Counted from the stretch's first letter, positions 32,840 to 41,282 are shown. The stretch: 44,762 bases of DNA from JAWLEV01 sp046538105 (GCA_046538105.1 JBKHJO010000019.1:1-44762); one strand, 5' to 3'. Numbers and translations: made by a program. Notes: a model not told the origin generated them from the sequence alone.

Positions 32840-33205
32840 TCAGCGCAGGTCCTGACTAAAGGGAAAAAGGGCGATGGGAACAAGTTTGAGGTGTTGTTTG
32901 GCGAACGGCAGGCCGATGATGGTGATGGCCAGGATCAACGCCGCCGTCAGGTGGGCCATGGCGATTTCCCAGCCAAATAATACGATCCACAGTACGTCAA
33001 AGAGGATCTTGAGGGAGCTCTGTGTCTCGTCGGCTACGACACTTTTGCCAAAGGGGTCAAAGGTGGCGATCCCCAGGCGGATGGCCTGCAGACCAAAGGG
33101 GATGCCGACGACGGTCAGGCAGAGCAGGACACCGCTTATGATGTAGCCCAGCCCGGCGATCAGGCCGCCAAAGATGAGCCAGACGATGTTTCCCAGTAGA
33201 CTCAT
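32840..33205 (-). CDS. YccF domain inner-membrane protein
   Basis: A 121-residue protein with two YccF (DUF307) repeats. Membrane segments lie near residues 5-35 and 70-100. The first repeat shows LTVVGIPFGLQAIRL and the second has ITIIGLPFAKQHLKL, the paired glycine-proline motif of the family. AAGGAG lies 8 nt before the ATG. Function is unknown. It faces the pst operon and is probably independent. Confidence 0.92.
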   Translation of the reverse strand: MSLLGNIVWLIFGGLIAGLGYIISGVLLCLTVVGIPFGLQAIRLGIATFDPFGKSVVADETQSSLKILFDVLWIVLFGWEIAMAHLTAALILAITIIGLPFAKQHLKLVPIALFPFSQDLR

Positions 33206-33277
33206 ATGATGTCTCCTTTCCGGATGGTCTTTTTATGATGGGCGATGGTCAGGTGGTGAGTTTCGATACTTGTCGCC

Positions 33278-33309
33278 TGATTTTACTGTATGCTGATTTT
33301 ACTGTATGC
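33278..33309. repeat. Tandem 16-bp direct repeat upstream of the chaperonin gene
   Basis: Two identical, adjacent 16-bp units (33278-33293 and 33294-33309; the unit begins TGATTTTAC and ends TGTATGC) lie 17 nt upstream of the -35 element of the chaperonin promoter. The position would suit a transcription-factor site or could be a chance duplication. Confidence 0.85.
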
Positions 33310-33326
33310 GAGGATATTTGTCCACA

Positions 33327-33355
33327 TTGGCGGCAGATTTGGATGATGGTATACT
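33327..33355 (+). promoter_or_regulatory. Promoter of the chaperonin/propeller operon
   Basis: TTGGCG (33327-33332) and TATACT (33350-33355) are separated by 17 nt, giving a start near 33362 and a leader of about 50 nt. No CIRCE-type inverted repeat is present, unlike many groE operons. Confidence 0.48.
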
Positions 33356-33414
33356 CTTATACTATTATTACCGTTATGTAGGTACCATGAGGAGAGAGAA
33401 GATGAGGAGTCGTT

Positions 33415-35016
33415 ATGCCTAGACCAGATGTGCTTTTGGGAGAAAGAGGTCGAACTGGCATGCTGCGTGGGTTCGAGTCCATGGCAAGGTTACTGGCCAT
33501 AACGCTGGGGCCCATCACAGGCAAGATCGGCAATGCGCGAGAGCCCAATGGCGAGCCAGAACTCTTGGACGATGCGGGCACAGTGGCCAGACGCATCATC
33601 AACCTTCCGGATCGCACCGAAGATGCGGGGGCCATGCTTATGCGGCATATCGTCTGGTATATGCGCGACGAAGTGGGGGATGGCAGCGCCACGACGGCCG
33701 TGTTGGCCTGGGCCATCGCTGAGGAGATGCGCAAGATGATCGCCGCTGGGGCGAATGCCATGCTTTTGAAGCGGGGCATCGAAAAGGCTACCAGGGCTGC
33801 CGTACAGGCCCTGGATGAGATCTCTATGCCTCTGGAGGGAGAGGACCGCATTGCGGCTGTGGCCACAGCCGCTGTAGGCGACTCGGAGATCGGTCGTCTT
33901 TTGGGCGAGATGTACGATATTCTGGGCCCCCATGCCAACATCGTGATCGAGCCTTACATCGCGACCTATCATGATAGGACTTATCATGAGGGGACGCGTA
34001 TTGAGGGGAATTATCTTTCGCCTTATTTTATCACGGATGACATACGTCGCATCGTCGTCCTGGATGACGTCTATGTCCTGGCGGCTGATATGACGTTCGA
34101 GTCCGTCGAATCGGCGCGAAACCTTTTGGAGCAGGTACTAAAGGCAGGTGGCAAGTCCCTCTTTGTCATCTGCAAGCGTATGTCCGAGAAGGCTACCGGC
34201 GTGCTGGTGGCTAACAAGGAAGAGGGCATCATCCAGCCCTGTGCGGCCAAGTTAAAGCCTGTGGGCGATTTGCGGCGGGGCACCATGCGCAATATCGCCA
34301 TCCTGACCGGTGGCGAGGATCTGACGGACAAGTCGGGGATGAATCCCTCCGACATCACCATCGAGTCATTTGGCAGGGCCGATCGCGTCATCTGCACCAA
34401 GGATCATTTCACCATCATTGGAGGCAAGGGAGACAAGGCGGCCACCCGCGAGCGTCTTCAGAACCTGCGCGCAGGTTTGCATAAGACGCATGATTCGGAG
34501 GAAAGGGAGACCATTCGCGAGTTGATGACCCACTTTTCTGAGGGTGTGGGCGAGCTTCGAATCGGCGCCCTGACGGAACAGGAACGTTCCGAACTAACAG
34601 ATCTGGCGGAGCAGGCGATGAAGGCCGTCGTCGCAGGTATGGAGGGGGGCGTCGTCCCGGGCGGGGGCGCGGCATATCTGGCCTGTATCCCTGCTGTGGA
34701 GGACGTGGAGGTCGAGGGGGACGAGGCCCTGGGCGTGCGTGTACTGGCGCGCGCTTTGGAGGCCCCCATGCGCCGTATCGCACAGAATGCCGGTATACAT
34801 CCACCGCTGGTCATCGCAGAGGCCCGCCGACAGGGGCCGGGTTACGGATTTGAGGTCTATGAGGAAAAAGTTGTAGATATGGTCGAGGAGGGTATCGTCG
34901 ATCCCACCACGGTTGTCAAGCGTGCGCTTCAGCAGGCTGCCAGTGGTGCCGTGATGTTGCTTACGACGGATGCCCTCGTCTTACATCGCAAACCGGAGGA
35001 GTCGATTGAGCCATGA
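33415..35016 (+). CDS. Divergent GroEL-like (Cpn60) chaperonin
   Basis: A 533-residue Cpn60 homologue. Aligned with GroEL it keeps TLGP (30-33), the Asp52 position (Asp53), GDGS for GDGT (88-91, Asp89) and the GGVVPGGGAAYL segment (411-422). An ungapped alignment from IGALTE to GGG puts Gln400 where GroEL has the essential Asp398. The C-terminal Gly-Gly-Met tail is absent and no GroES gene adjoins. AGGAG precedes the ATG. Its stop overlaps the next start (ATGA). ATP hydrolysis is probably reduced or lost. It is unlikely to be the housekeeping GroEL; a dedicated role with the coupled propeller protein is inferred. Confidence 0.9.
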   Translation: MPRPDVLLGERGRTGMLRGFESMARLLAITLGPITGKIGNAREPNGEPELLDDAGTVARRIINLPDRTEDAGAMLMRHIVWYMRDEVGDGSATTAVLAWAIAEEMRKMIAAGANAMLLKRGIEKATRAAVQALDEISMPLEGEDRIAAVATAAVGDSEIGRLLGEMYDILGPHANIVIEPYIATYHDRTYHEGTRIEGNYLSPYFITDDIRRIVVLDDVYVLAADMTFESVESARNLLEQVLKAGGKSLFVICKRMSEKATGVLVANKEEGIIQPCAAKLKPVGDLRRGTMRNIAILTGGEDLTDKSGMNPSDITIESFGRADRVICTKDHFTIIGGKGDKAATRERLQNLRAGLHKTHDSEERETIRELMTHFSEGVGELRIGALTEQERSELTDLAEQAMKAVVAGMEGGVVPGGGAAYLACIPAVEDVEVEGDEALGVRVLARALEAPMRRIAQNAGIHPPLVIAEARRQGPGYGFEVYEEKVVDMVEEGIVDPTTVVKRALQQAASGAVMLLTTDALVLHRKPEESIEP

Positions 35017-36911
35017 GTATCTCTAAAGAGACGTTGACAAACACCCAGGAAGCCTGGGACAATCTGGGACCCATTGCCAACGGAGGTACCGTTTTTGGCG
35101 TGGCCGTTTCTCCCATTTCCGACATGTCCCTTTGTTGGGCGGCAACCGGTTGTGGTGTTTTTATATCCGAGGATGAGGGCAAGACGTGGATTCAGAATCT
35201 GGAGGGTCTCACGACGCCCCTCCTCAGCACGCTGGCGGTGGCTCCCAATGGGGCCCTATTTGTCGGGGCACTGAACGGAGAGATTTTCGCCTCGTTTAAC
35301 TATGGAAATAGATTTGAAAGAGGTCGCGTGCCCCGCGAGCTTTGCTCCACGGTGACCGCTCTCGTAACCTCTCCCAATTTCCAAAAGAATGGAACAGCGT
35401 TTGCGGCCACCGATGGCGGAGGCGTCCTGGTCACCCGTAGTTCGGGTGACTCATGGGAGGACAGCAGTTTTGGTTTGGGGGCCGCGACCGTCCTGGCCCT
35501 GGCCACCACGCCAGACTGGTCTGATCGCGAGATCATGTTCGCTGCAACCATCGACGGAGTTTTCACTTCCCGCAATGGGGGCCGCGCCTGGCGCGAGACG
35601 GATCTCATGCTGTATGGCGAGGACGTTGTGGACGCGATCGCCGTCAGCCCCACCTTTGAAGAGGACGGGACTGTCTATGCAGGAACGGAGGGCGGTGACC
35701 TTTACCGCTCCACAGATGAGGGGCGGACGTGGACCCTCTTGCAGGCGAGCATGGGAGAAGGTCCCGTGAACTGTCTTTGGCTATCGCCTGACTATGTCGA
35801 GACAGGGCGGCTGGTTGTGGGTGTGGGAAGCGATCTCCTCGTTTCCGACGATGGCGGCGAGTCCTTTGTGAAGAAAGAGATGGAGGGCACAGTGCTTGCC
35901 CTGGATGGGGACGGAGAACTGCTTTTGGCCGGATTGCATGACGCCGGCCTCTGGCGTTCCACCGATGCGGGCGACACGTGGGAGCCCGCGGAGCGCTTTG
36001 CTGCGCGCGGATTTGCCCGCCTCGCGCCGATCGATAGTCATCTTTATGCCATGGGGCCTCAGGAGGGCCTCTGGCTCTCCGATGATGGAGGGCAATCCTG
36101 GGCGCCTTTGGGGGGGCTCGTGCCCTATTTGCCCCTTTCCGATTTCAGTGCTCCTGCCCCCGATACCGTATTTGTGGCCAGCCAGGATCACGGTATTCTC
36201 AGATCCTTGGATGGCGAGAGTTCGTGGGAACTGGTAAGAGAGGAAGAGAACATCGGTGCCCTGTTGGTCCTGAATAATGGTGAGGGATGGGCGGGCACGG
36301 TGGATGGTCATCTGGTAGTGACCAAGGATGGGGGTGAAACGTGGCAGGAGGTCGAGTCGCCCTGTGAGGGGCAGGAGATTCTTTCCATCGCCGCCTCGCC
36401 CAATTATGCTCAGGATCGCACGCTGTTCATGGGCACCTCCATTCCTGCCATAGGCTCACAGGAGGCTCGCGTGGCGCTCTGGCGCTCGACCAACGGCGGC
36501 GCCCATTGGCGCCAACTCACCACACAGGTTACCTCGGCCCGTTGGGTGGATATCGCCATGCCCCTGGGCATTACAGAAGATGTGTCCGAACAGGCAGTGG
36601 TGGCCACCGGCCCCTACTGTCTCAGACCGCTGCGCCGGGCCAAGGACGTCTGGATCAGCACCAAGGTTGATCCCAACGAGGCGAACACGCTGAGCGTGAC
36701 TGCCGTAGGAGAGGTGGACGAGGGAGGCGTGCTCGTCGCTGCCACGGGGAACGGCATCTATCGTTCCGTCGATGGCGGTCGCACGTGGCAGTCCTTTTCC
36801 AAGGGCTTGACGACCACGAGTTTTGTCAGCGCCGTTGGCGTACAGAACGGCGCCCGCACCGACATCTATGCGCTAAGTTTGGGGGGCACGCTCTGGCGAC
36901 GGGAGATCTAA
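35013..36911 (+). CDS. Cytosolic Asp-box (BNR/sortilin-like) beta-propeller protein
   Basis: A 632-residue repeat protein. Asp-box motifs of the S/TxDxGxTW type recur across its length, for example DEGKTW, DEGRTW, DGGESF, DAGDTW, DGGQSW, DGGETW, NGGAHW and DGGRTW, at roughly 40-70-residue spacing. This suggests one or two propellers. No signal peptide, lipobox or membrane segment is seen, unusual for a family often exported. The start overlaps the chaperonin stop, so both are made together. Glycosidase activity is not supported by the motifs. A scaffold or client role for the chaperonin is a hypothesis. Confidence 0.85.
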   Translation: MSISKETLTNTQEAWDNLGPIANGGTVFGVAVSPISDMSLCWAATGCGVFISEDEGKTWIQNLEGLTTPLLSTLAVAPNGALFVGALNGEIFASFNYGNRFERGRVPRELCSTVTALVTSPNFQKNGTAFAATDGGGVLVTRSSGDSWEDSSFGLGAATVLALATTPDWSDREIMFAATIDGVFTSRNGGRAWRETDLMLYGEDVVDAIAVSPTFEEDGTVYAGTEGGDLYRSTDEGRTWTLLQASMGEGPVNCLWLSPDYVETGRLVVGVGSDLLVSDDGGESFVKKEMEGTVLALDGDGELLLAGLHDAGLWRSTDAGDTWEPAERFAARGFARLAPIDSHLYAMGPQEGLWLSDDGGQSWAPLGGLVPYLPLSDFSAPAPDTVFVASQDHGILRSLDGESSWELVREEENIGALLVLNNGEGWAGTVDGHLVVTKDGGETWQEVESPCEGQEILSIAASPNYAQDRTLFMGTSIPAIGSQEARVALWRSTNGGAHWRQLTTQVTSARWVDIAMPLGITEDVSEQAVVATGPYCLRPLRRAKDVWISTKVDPNEANTLSVTAVGEVDEGGVLVAATGNGIYRSVDGGRTWQSFSKGLTTTSFVSAVGVQNGARTDIYALSLGGTLWRREI

Positions 36912-36931
36912 AAGTTTTGTGCGGGCCGGAT

Positions 36932-36963
36932 GGGGAAGACGTTCAGAAACGTCTTCCCCTTTT
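36932..36963. terminator. Strong hairpin terminator
   Basis: A perfect 12-bp stem (36932-36943 with 36948-36959), a CAGA loop and TTTT (36960-36963) follow the propeller gene by 20 nt. The facing vanZ-like gene ends inside the hairpin, so the element may terminate both strands; the minus-strand T-tract is poorer. Confidence 0.85.
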
Positions 36964-37329
36964 CTCGTTGGGGACAGGGCTCTCGGATTCTTCTTTTTTG
37001 CCTTGCCATACATATAGTAGGGCGATGACGACGAGGATGCCGACCAGATCCGCCACCCAATCCAGAAACCCTGCATGACGCCCCGCGACAAAGGATTGGT
37101 GGATCTCGTCGCTGGCTGCATAAAGCGCGGCTCCGAGGCTGGCTTTACAGAGAGAAAGGGGAAGGAAACCCCCTCTGCTAAAAGTGTTCAAGGCGCGCCA
37201 TATGAGCCAGGTCAGCACGCCGAAAGTAAAGGCGTGAGCCGTATAATCAAAGAGAAGATCCGATATGCCCATCCGACGGCCAGGATGGGGCAGCGCGGGT
37301 TGGGCGGACATATAATGGATCCAACTCAT
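36943..37329 (-). CDS. VanZ-like membrane protein, apparent 5' frameshift
   Basis: The open frame from ATG 37329 encodes 128 residues with VanZ hallmarks: SAQPALP, AHAFTFGVLTWLIW and ASDEIHQSFVAGRHAGFLDWVADLVGI in parts. Membrane segments lie near 30-45, 60-75 and 98-110. The first VanZ helix is truncated at this start. Coding resemblance continues upstream as FFHWLPLTLW, but that frame soon meets a stop. A start at 37399 in another frame reads MHNTSFRRHLKRAL up to the six-T run (A6 on the plus strand, 37354-37359). Removing one T joins it to FHWLPLTLWMSW, a normal VanZ N-terminus. Either an indel (real or from sequencing) or slippage explains this. Confidence 0.75.
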   Translation of the reverse strand: MSWIHYMSAQPALPHPGRRMGISDLLFDYTAHAFTFGVLTWLIWRALNTFSRGGFLPLSLCKASLGAALYAASDEIHQSFVAGRHAGFLDWVADLVGILVVIALLYVWQGKKEESESPVPNEKRGRRF

Positions 37330-37414
37330 CCAGAGGGTCAGAGGCAGCCAGTGAAAAAAGGGCGCGTTTTAGATGGCGGCGGAATGATGTGTTGTGCATG
37401 GAAGATAATGGGAT

Positions 37415-37576
37415 TCAGGGACGGCGTCGACTCCACCACTTATCAAAGTAATTCAGTAGTATCAGGGCCAGGAAGAGGGCGATCACGAAATCCCACTGCC
37501 CCGTGGCGATGAGGAGCGTCAGAACCAGGAGGACGATGATATCTATCCAGAATATGAGCCGCGTGTTATCCTTCAT
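37415..37576 (-). CDS. Small 53-residue membrane protein
   Basis: A short gene upstream of vanZ on the same strand. ATG 37576 is preceded by AAGGA at 5 nt. The product is MKDNTRLIFW, then two hydrophobic stretches (about 8-25 and 29-44) separated by GQWD, ending in a basic tail (WWSRRRP). A two-helix hairpin with a cytoplasmic positive tail is likely. I do not recognise a family. Its stop is 15 nt before the likely original vanZ start, suggesting an operon. Confidence 0.6.
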   Translation of the reverse strand: MKDNTRLIFWIDIIVLLVLTLLIATGQWDFVIALFLALILLNYFDKWWSRRRP

Positions 37577-37741
37577 AGGTTCCTTGTGATCACAGGCCGA
37601 TATTATTTCCTCATGCCGTTGCCATTATAGCATTGTCTACCTTCTTGCCCGAATTGATGGATATCGGAGGGGAGTTCTTTGCCCCTGACGCGATCGGATA
37701 TGCTTAATGCGCGTGTTCGGACTATACAGGGAAGGTGACTT

Positions 37742-38491
37742 GTGTCATCGTCATATGGAAAAGAGCATATCGTGGTGCTCGGTGACTCTATTGTCGCCGG
37801 CTGGGGAGTGCCGGGGAAATATAGTTATCCCGCATTGCTTCAGGAATGGTTAAATGAGGGAGATGAGGGAATTCGCTATTCCGTCAGCAACGCCGGTATC
37901 CCGGGGGACACGGTCATGGGCGGGTGTTTGCGCTACGAACGCGATGTGCGCGCTCACGCTCCTGACACACTGTTGATAGCCTTTGGCCTGAACGATGGGG
38001 CGTTACCTCGTACCCCCTATGATGCCCGGAGCGAGCGCCGTTGGCGCACACGACATCCGCCATGGAGACGGATGCTTCTCTGTCAGCGGGGGCAACGGGT
38101 TTTAAAGAGGATGGATGGGGAGAACGTTTTGGATGGGCAGCAAGGGGGCGAGCCCCGCGTCAGACCCGAGATCTTTATCGCTGGATTGTCCGATCTGGTT
38201 CGTTGGGGGCGGCGGGATGGGGCGGCGGTGTACCTTCTGTCCCTCACCCCCGTCTCCAGGCAAAAGAGATCTGTCGACCAGTGGCGCCGTTACACACTCT
38301 ATGATAACCTCATAAGGGAAGTGGCACGGTATCAGAGCGTGCCGCTGATCGATCTGGCCGAGGATGCGGATGACCCCTTTTCGCCCGCGTCCATGCTGGC
38401 GGAGGACGGCATCCATCTTCTGACGACGGGGCAGGTGTGGCTGGCCAGGCAGGTTTATGGGTATCTGGGGAACGAAAGGAGAAAAGAGTGA
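37742..38491 (+). CDS. SGNH/GDSL-type hydrolase
   Basis: A 249-residue SGNH hydrolase starting at GTG, with GGAAGG about 8 nt upstream. Block I is VLGDSIVAGWG (near 12-22, catalytic Ser), block III is FGLND (near 81-85) and block V is DGIHLL (near 220-225, catalytic Asp and His). No signal peptide is seen, so it is probably cytoplasmic, acting on an unknown ester. Its stop overlaps the next start (GTGA). It is grouped with a DUF6391 protein and holA. Confidence 0.88.
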   Translation: MSSSYGKEHIVVLGDSIVAGWGVPGKYSYPALLQEWLNEGDEGIRYSVSNAGIPGDTVMGGCLRYERDVRAHAPDTLLIAFGLNDGALPRTPYDARSERRWRTRHPPWRRMLLCQRGQRVLKRMDGENVLDGQQGGEPRVRPEIFIAGLSDLVRWGRRDGAAVYLLSLTPVSRQKRSVDQWRRYTLYDNLIREVARYQSVPLIDLAEDADDPFSPASMLAEDGIHLLTTGQVWLARQVYGYLGNERRKE

Positions 38492-38991
38492 GCGTCTTAC
38501 GCCATCCCCTTGTTTTGCGTATCAGGAAAAACCACGCACTGGAACATGCCATCATGCATCTGCTGAGCCAAAGCGATCCTTCACTGCGGCTTGTGGGTCG
38601 CAGCGACTGGAAGGGCATCTCTCTTTACGGAGAGGTGGATACGTCTGTCGTTCTGGATGCGGCGAGGCAAGGGTTGGCTCGGTTGAGGGCGGGTGAGGTC
38701 TGGCTGCGCCTTCACCCCCGCTGTGGTACGAACTTTGCTGTTGGCGTGTTTCTCAGTGGATGTGCGGTCTATGCCGCTATGGAGACGCCCCGTAAATCGA
38801 TCATCAGGCGATTGTTGCGTCTGGTGACCTATGTGATGGGGGTTATGGTGGTTGCTCGTCCCCTGGGCATGCTCGTGCAGCGTCATGTGACGACGATACC
38901 GGATCTGGACGGTATGCGGATCGAGGGGGTTCACAGGGAGCGAGAGGGAGGCACGACCGTACATCGCATCGTCACCGTTGGAGAAAAGTGA
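38488..38991 (+). CDS. DUF6391 domain membrane protein
   Basis: A 167-residue protein from GTG 38488, which overlaps the hydrolase stop and has GGAG 6-9 nt upstream. It shows RIRKNHALEHAIMHLLSQ near 11-28, a His-rich family signature. A glycine/cysteine-rich hydrophobic segment follows around 88-104, and another (VTYVMGVMVVARPLGML) near 113-129. The family is unassigned and known mainly from Chloroflexota and cyanobacteria, to my knowledge. It is coupled to holA by a GTGA overlap. Confidence 0.78.
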   Translation: MSVLRHPLVLRIRKNHALEHAIMHLLSQSDPSLRLVGRSDWKGISLYGEVDTSVVLDAARQGLARLRAGEVWLRLHPRCGTNFAVGVFLSGCAVYAAMETPRKSIIRRLLRLVTYVMGVMVVARPLGMLVQRHVTTIPDLDGMRIEGVHREREGGTTVHRIVTVGEK

Positions 38992-40010
38992 GTATGTTCT
39001 ATATATTGCATGGCGAGGAGGATTTCGTACGCTCGGAGGAGGTCGCCAAACTCAGGGCGCGCGTGGCCGAGGGGGGCACGGGGGACCTGAATATCTCTAC
39101 CTTTGAGGATGATGTCACCTTTCGGGATCTTGCCGACGCCTGTAATACGGTACCATTTTGGGGAGATAGGCGGCTGATCATTGTAAAGGATCTCTTGCAG
39201 CGGTTCGATGGGGTGAAGATCGAGGGGGAGGGAGCCGATGCCGTATACGCTCGCAATCTCCTCGACTATTTACCACACCTTCCCGGGACGACGCGTTTGC
39301 TTTTCATCGAGAATAAGAAGTTGAGCCGCAACAATCCGGTGCTAAAGGGGGCTGCCGAACTGGAGAACAGTTACGTGCGCGAGTTCACCAAGCCCCAGGG
39401 ACGGGCTCTGCAGGAGTGGATTCGTCAGCGTGCGCGCGGCAGGGGGGTGGATATCACCGGGCGTGGGGCCGCCCTTTTGGCTTCTTTTGTCGATCAGGAT
39501 CTATGGCGAATTGACAATGAACTGCGGAAACTTGCCGGATTCGTGGGCTATGAACGGGCCATCACTGCGGAGGACGTCCAGGAAATGGTGGGCGCTTCCT
39601 ACGAGGCGAACATTTTCAAATTGGTGGATGCCTTGGGGATGCGCCAGGGCAGAACGGCCCTGGAACACCTGCACCGTCTCTTTGCTGACGGCGCTCACGA
39701 GCTCTACATCCTGACCATGATAGCCCGTCAGGTACGTCTGATCATCGCCGTCAAAGAGTTGGCCGAGTTGGAGCGTCTGCAGCCGAAGGATATACGTCGA
39801 GAGTTGGGCATCTCCCATCAATTCATCGTCGATAAGCTGTTGCAGCAGGCTCGTCAATTCGATATGCGCCGGCTGGAGACCCTCCAACGTCACGTCCTGG
39901 AGGTAGATCAGGGGCTCAAGACGGGGCGCATCGAGAGCCCCCTGGCCCTGGAACTGCTGGTGTTGGAGATCTGCAGCCGCCGCCGAGAAGAGCGCCAGAC
40001 CCGTCTTTAA
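38988..40010 (+). CDS. holA: DNA polymerase III subunit delta
   Basis: HolA is the delta subunit of the clamp loader and opens the sliding clamp. The 340 residues start FYILHGEEDFVRSEEV. The family's FGDRRLIIV-like segment appears as FWGDRRLIIVKDLL near 52-65. The middle has NELRKLAGF, and the C-terminal collar domain includes LYILTMIARQVRLI. GTG 38988 overlaps the previous stop; ATG 38994 is an equally possible start. Housekeeping gene placed after two unrelated products. Confidence 0.94.
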   Translation: MSMFYILHGEEDFVRSEEVAKLRARVAEGGTGDLNISTFEDDVTFRDLADACNTVPFWGDRRLIIVKDLLQRFDGVKIEGEGADAVYARNLLDYLPHLPGTTRLLFIENKKLSRNNPVLKGAAELENSYVREFTKPQGRALQEWIRQRARGRGVDITGRGAALLASFVDQDLWRIDNELRKLAGFVGYERAITAEDVQEMVGASYEANIFKLVDALGMRQGRTALEHLHRLFADGAHELYILTMIARQVRLIIAVKELAELERLQPKDIRRELGISHQFIVDKLLQQARQFDMRRLETLQRHVLEVDQGLKTGRIESPLALELLVLEICSRRREERQTRL

Positions 40011-40162
40011 CGCCACACTCTGTAGTATGTCCGAACTGGAGAGGATCATATATCGTGTACCCTGTGTGATCCAAGGAGACGTGAGCACAATACGTAGAGG
40101 TGGACGCATATCGCAAACTGTTACAGCGTGTACAAGGCCCTTTTTTTAGGTTGAAGATGGGC

Positions 40163-41215
40163 TCAGTAGGGTAGGAGACGGGCCCGTAGCCGGGCGGCAA
40201 GGGCCTGTTCCGCCTTGTCGCCGGAGGCTAGATCGAGATAGATCTGTAGGGGATGGGCGATGAACAGGCCATGTTCCGTCTCCTTTCGCTCCCAGATGAG
40301 GCTATCGTCGTAGGGGTAGAAGACGAATACGTAGGTTTCTCCTATGTCCTCGTTCAGGTGCAGCTTCTTTGTCAGTTGATCCGCCGTGCCGTTCCAGTAG
40401 AGGGCCAGGTGGAGCGTGGTACGATTCTGTCGCAGGAGCCGGTCCGCACCGGACCAAAGTGTGAGGGCGTAACGGTCCTGGAGATCTTTTTTCTGCTCGG
40501 CCAGGCGTGTCGCCAGATTCGCGACGCTCGCCTGTGCTCGATATGTGCGCAGCGTGTTGCGATGTATGTCATAACTTTCAGACCACGCCTCGAGGAGGGC
40601 GCCCGCGTCGAATAGGTTCAGCCCCGACCGATCCTTGGCGACGAGGCCGTCCTCGGCCAGTGCAGAGGTGGCCATACTTGCCAGCCCCAGGCTGACGTCG
40701 GCAGCCTGGGCCAACTCGCGCATGTGCCAGTGTCTCTGGGGTTCGAGCAAAAGCCGGCGCACGATGCGTTCCGATTTTCCCTCAAAAGGACTATGTACGG
40801 TCCTTTTACGTTTGTATTCGTTCGTCCTGCCGTCCACGCTAAAATAGACGTTCACCGTCTCTATATTCGCATTCCCGGCCAGATCGAGGTAAGCGATGCC
40901 CCTCTCCTGGCAGAGGGTTCGTCCCTCCCTGGAAAAATAGGGGGCGATGAGGCAGGGAAGGGTCTCGTCTTCAGTGGGAATCTCGGTCTCCTCGATACGA
41001 CCGATAAAACCCTTTACCTCCTGCGGATATCCACTGGGAATGGGCACACAGAGCAAGAGGATCTCGTGGCGCATTTTCCCCAGGGTGGCGCGGAGGGCGA
41101 AATGGTAGGGGTTGTGCGTCGCTTCGGTAAAGCGCCGCAGACCACGAAAGCGGATTTGCGGATAGAGTGTATCGAACGCTTGTAAAAACAGAGATTCCGT
41201 TTCTTTTTGGCGCAA
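40163..41215 (-). CDS. AbiEi-like type IV antitoxin family protein, orphan
   Basis: A 350-residue protein starting at TTG, with AAGGAAA 7 nt upstream. The N-terminal domain contains SREGRTLCQERGIAYLDLAGNA (in parts, near 95-116), a segment I associate with AbiEi-type antitoxins. It is followed by a winged-helix domain near 146-200 with HMRELAQAADVSLGLAS. The C-terminal part has FIAHPLQIYLDLASGDK, also typical. No AbiEii nucleotidyltransferase toxin adjoins. It may regulate its own promoter or another locus. Family placement is from motif memory and moderately sure. Confidence 0.7.
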   Translation of the reverse strand: MRQKETESLFLQAFDTLYPQIRFRGLRRFTEATHNPYHFALRATLGKMRHEILLLCVPIPSGYPQEVKGFIGRIEETEIPTEDETLPCLIAPYFSREGRTLCQERGIAYLDLAGNANIETVNVYFSVDGRTNEYKRKRTVHSPFEGKSERIVRRLLLEPQRHWHMRELAQAADVSLGLASMATSALAEDGLVAKDRSGLNLFDAGALLEAWSESYDIHRNTLRTYRAQASVANLATRLAEQKKDLQDRYALTLWSGADRLLRQNRTTLHLALYWNGTADQLTKKLHLNEDIGETYVFVFYPYDDSLIWERKETEHGLFIAHPLQIYLDLASGDKAEQALAARLRARLLPY

Positions 41216-41253
41216 GGATGTTTCCTTTCCGAAACCTGGTTTCCCAGCCCCCT

Positions 41254-41282
41254 ATTGTATTTGTCTCCGGGCGGCCGGGCAA
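41254..41282 (-). promoter_or_regulatory. Promoter of the AbiEi-like gene
   Basis: On the minus strand TTGCCC (41282-41277) and TACAAT (41259-41254) are 17 nt apart, about 38 nt before the TTG start. It lies in the 90-nt gap after the amidohydrolase gene, so the AbiEi-like gene can be transcribed alone. Confidence 0.5.

Noticed and set aside
33460..33490. tRNA-like T-loop sequence (GGGTTCGAGTCC)
   Set aside because: It encodes part of the chaperonin N-terminus (LRGFES) and no acceptor, D or anticodon stem can be paired around it.
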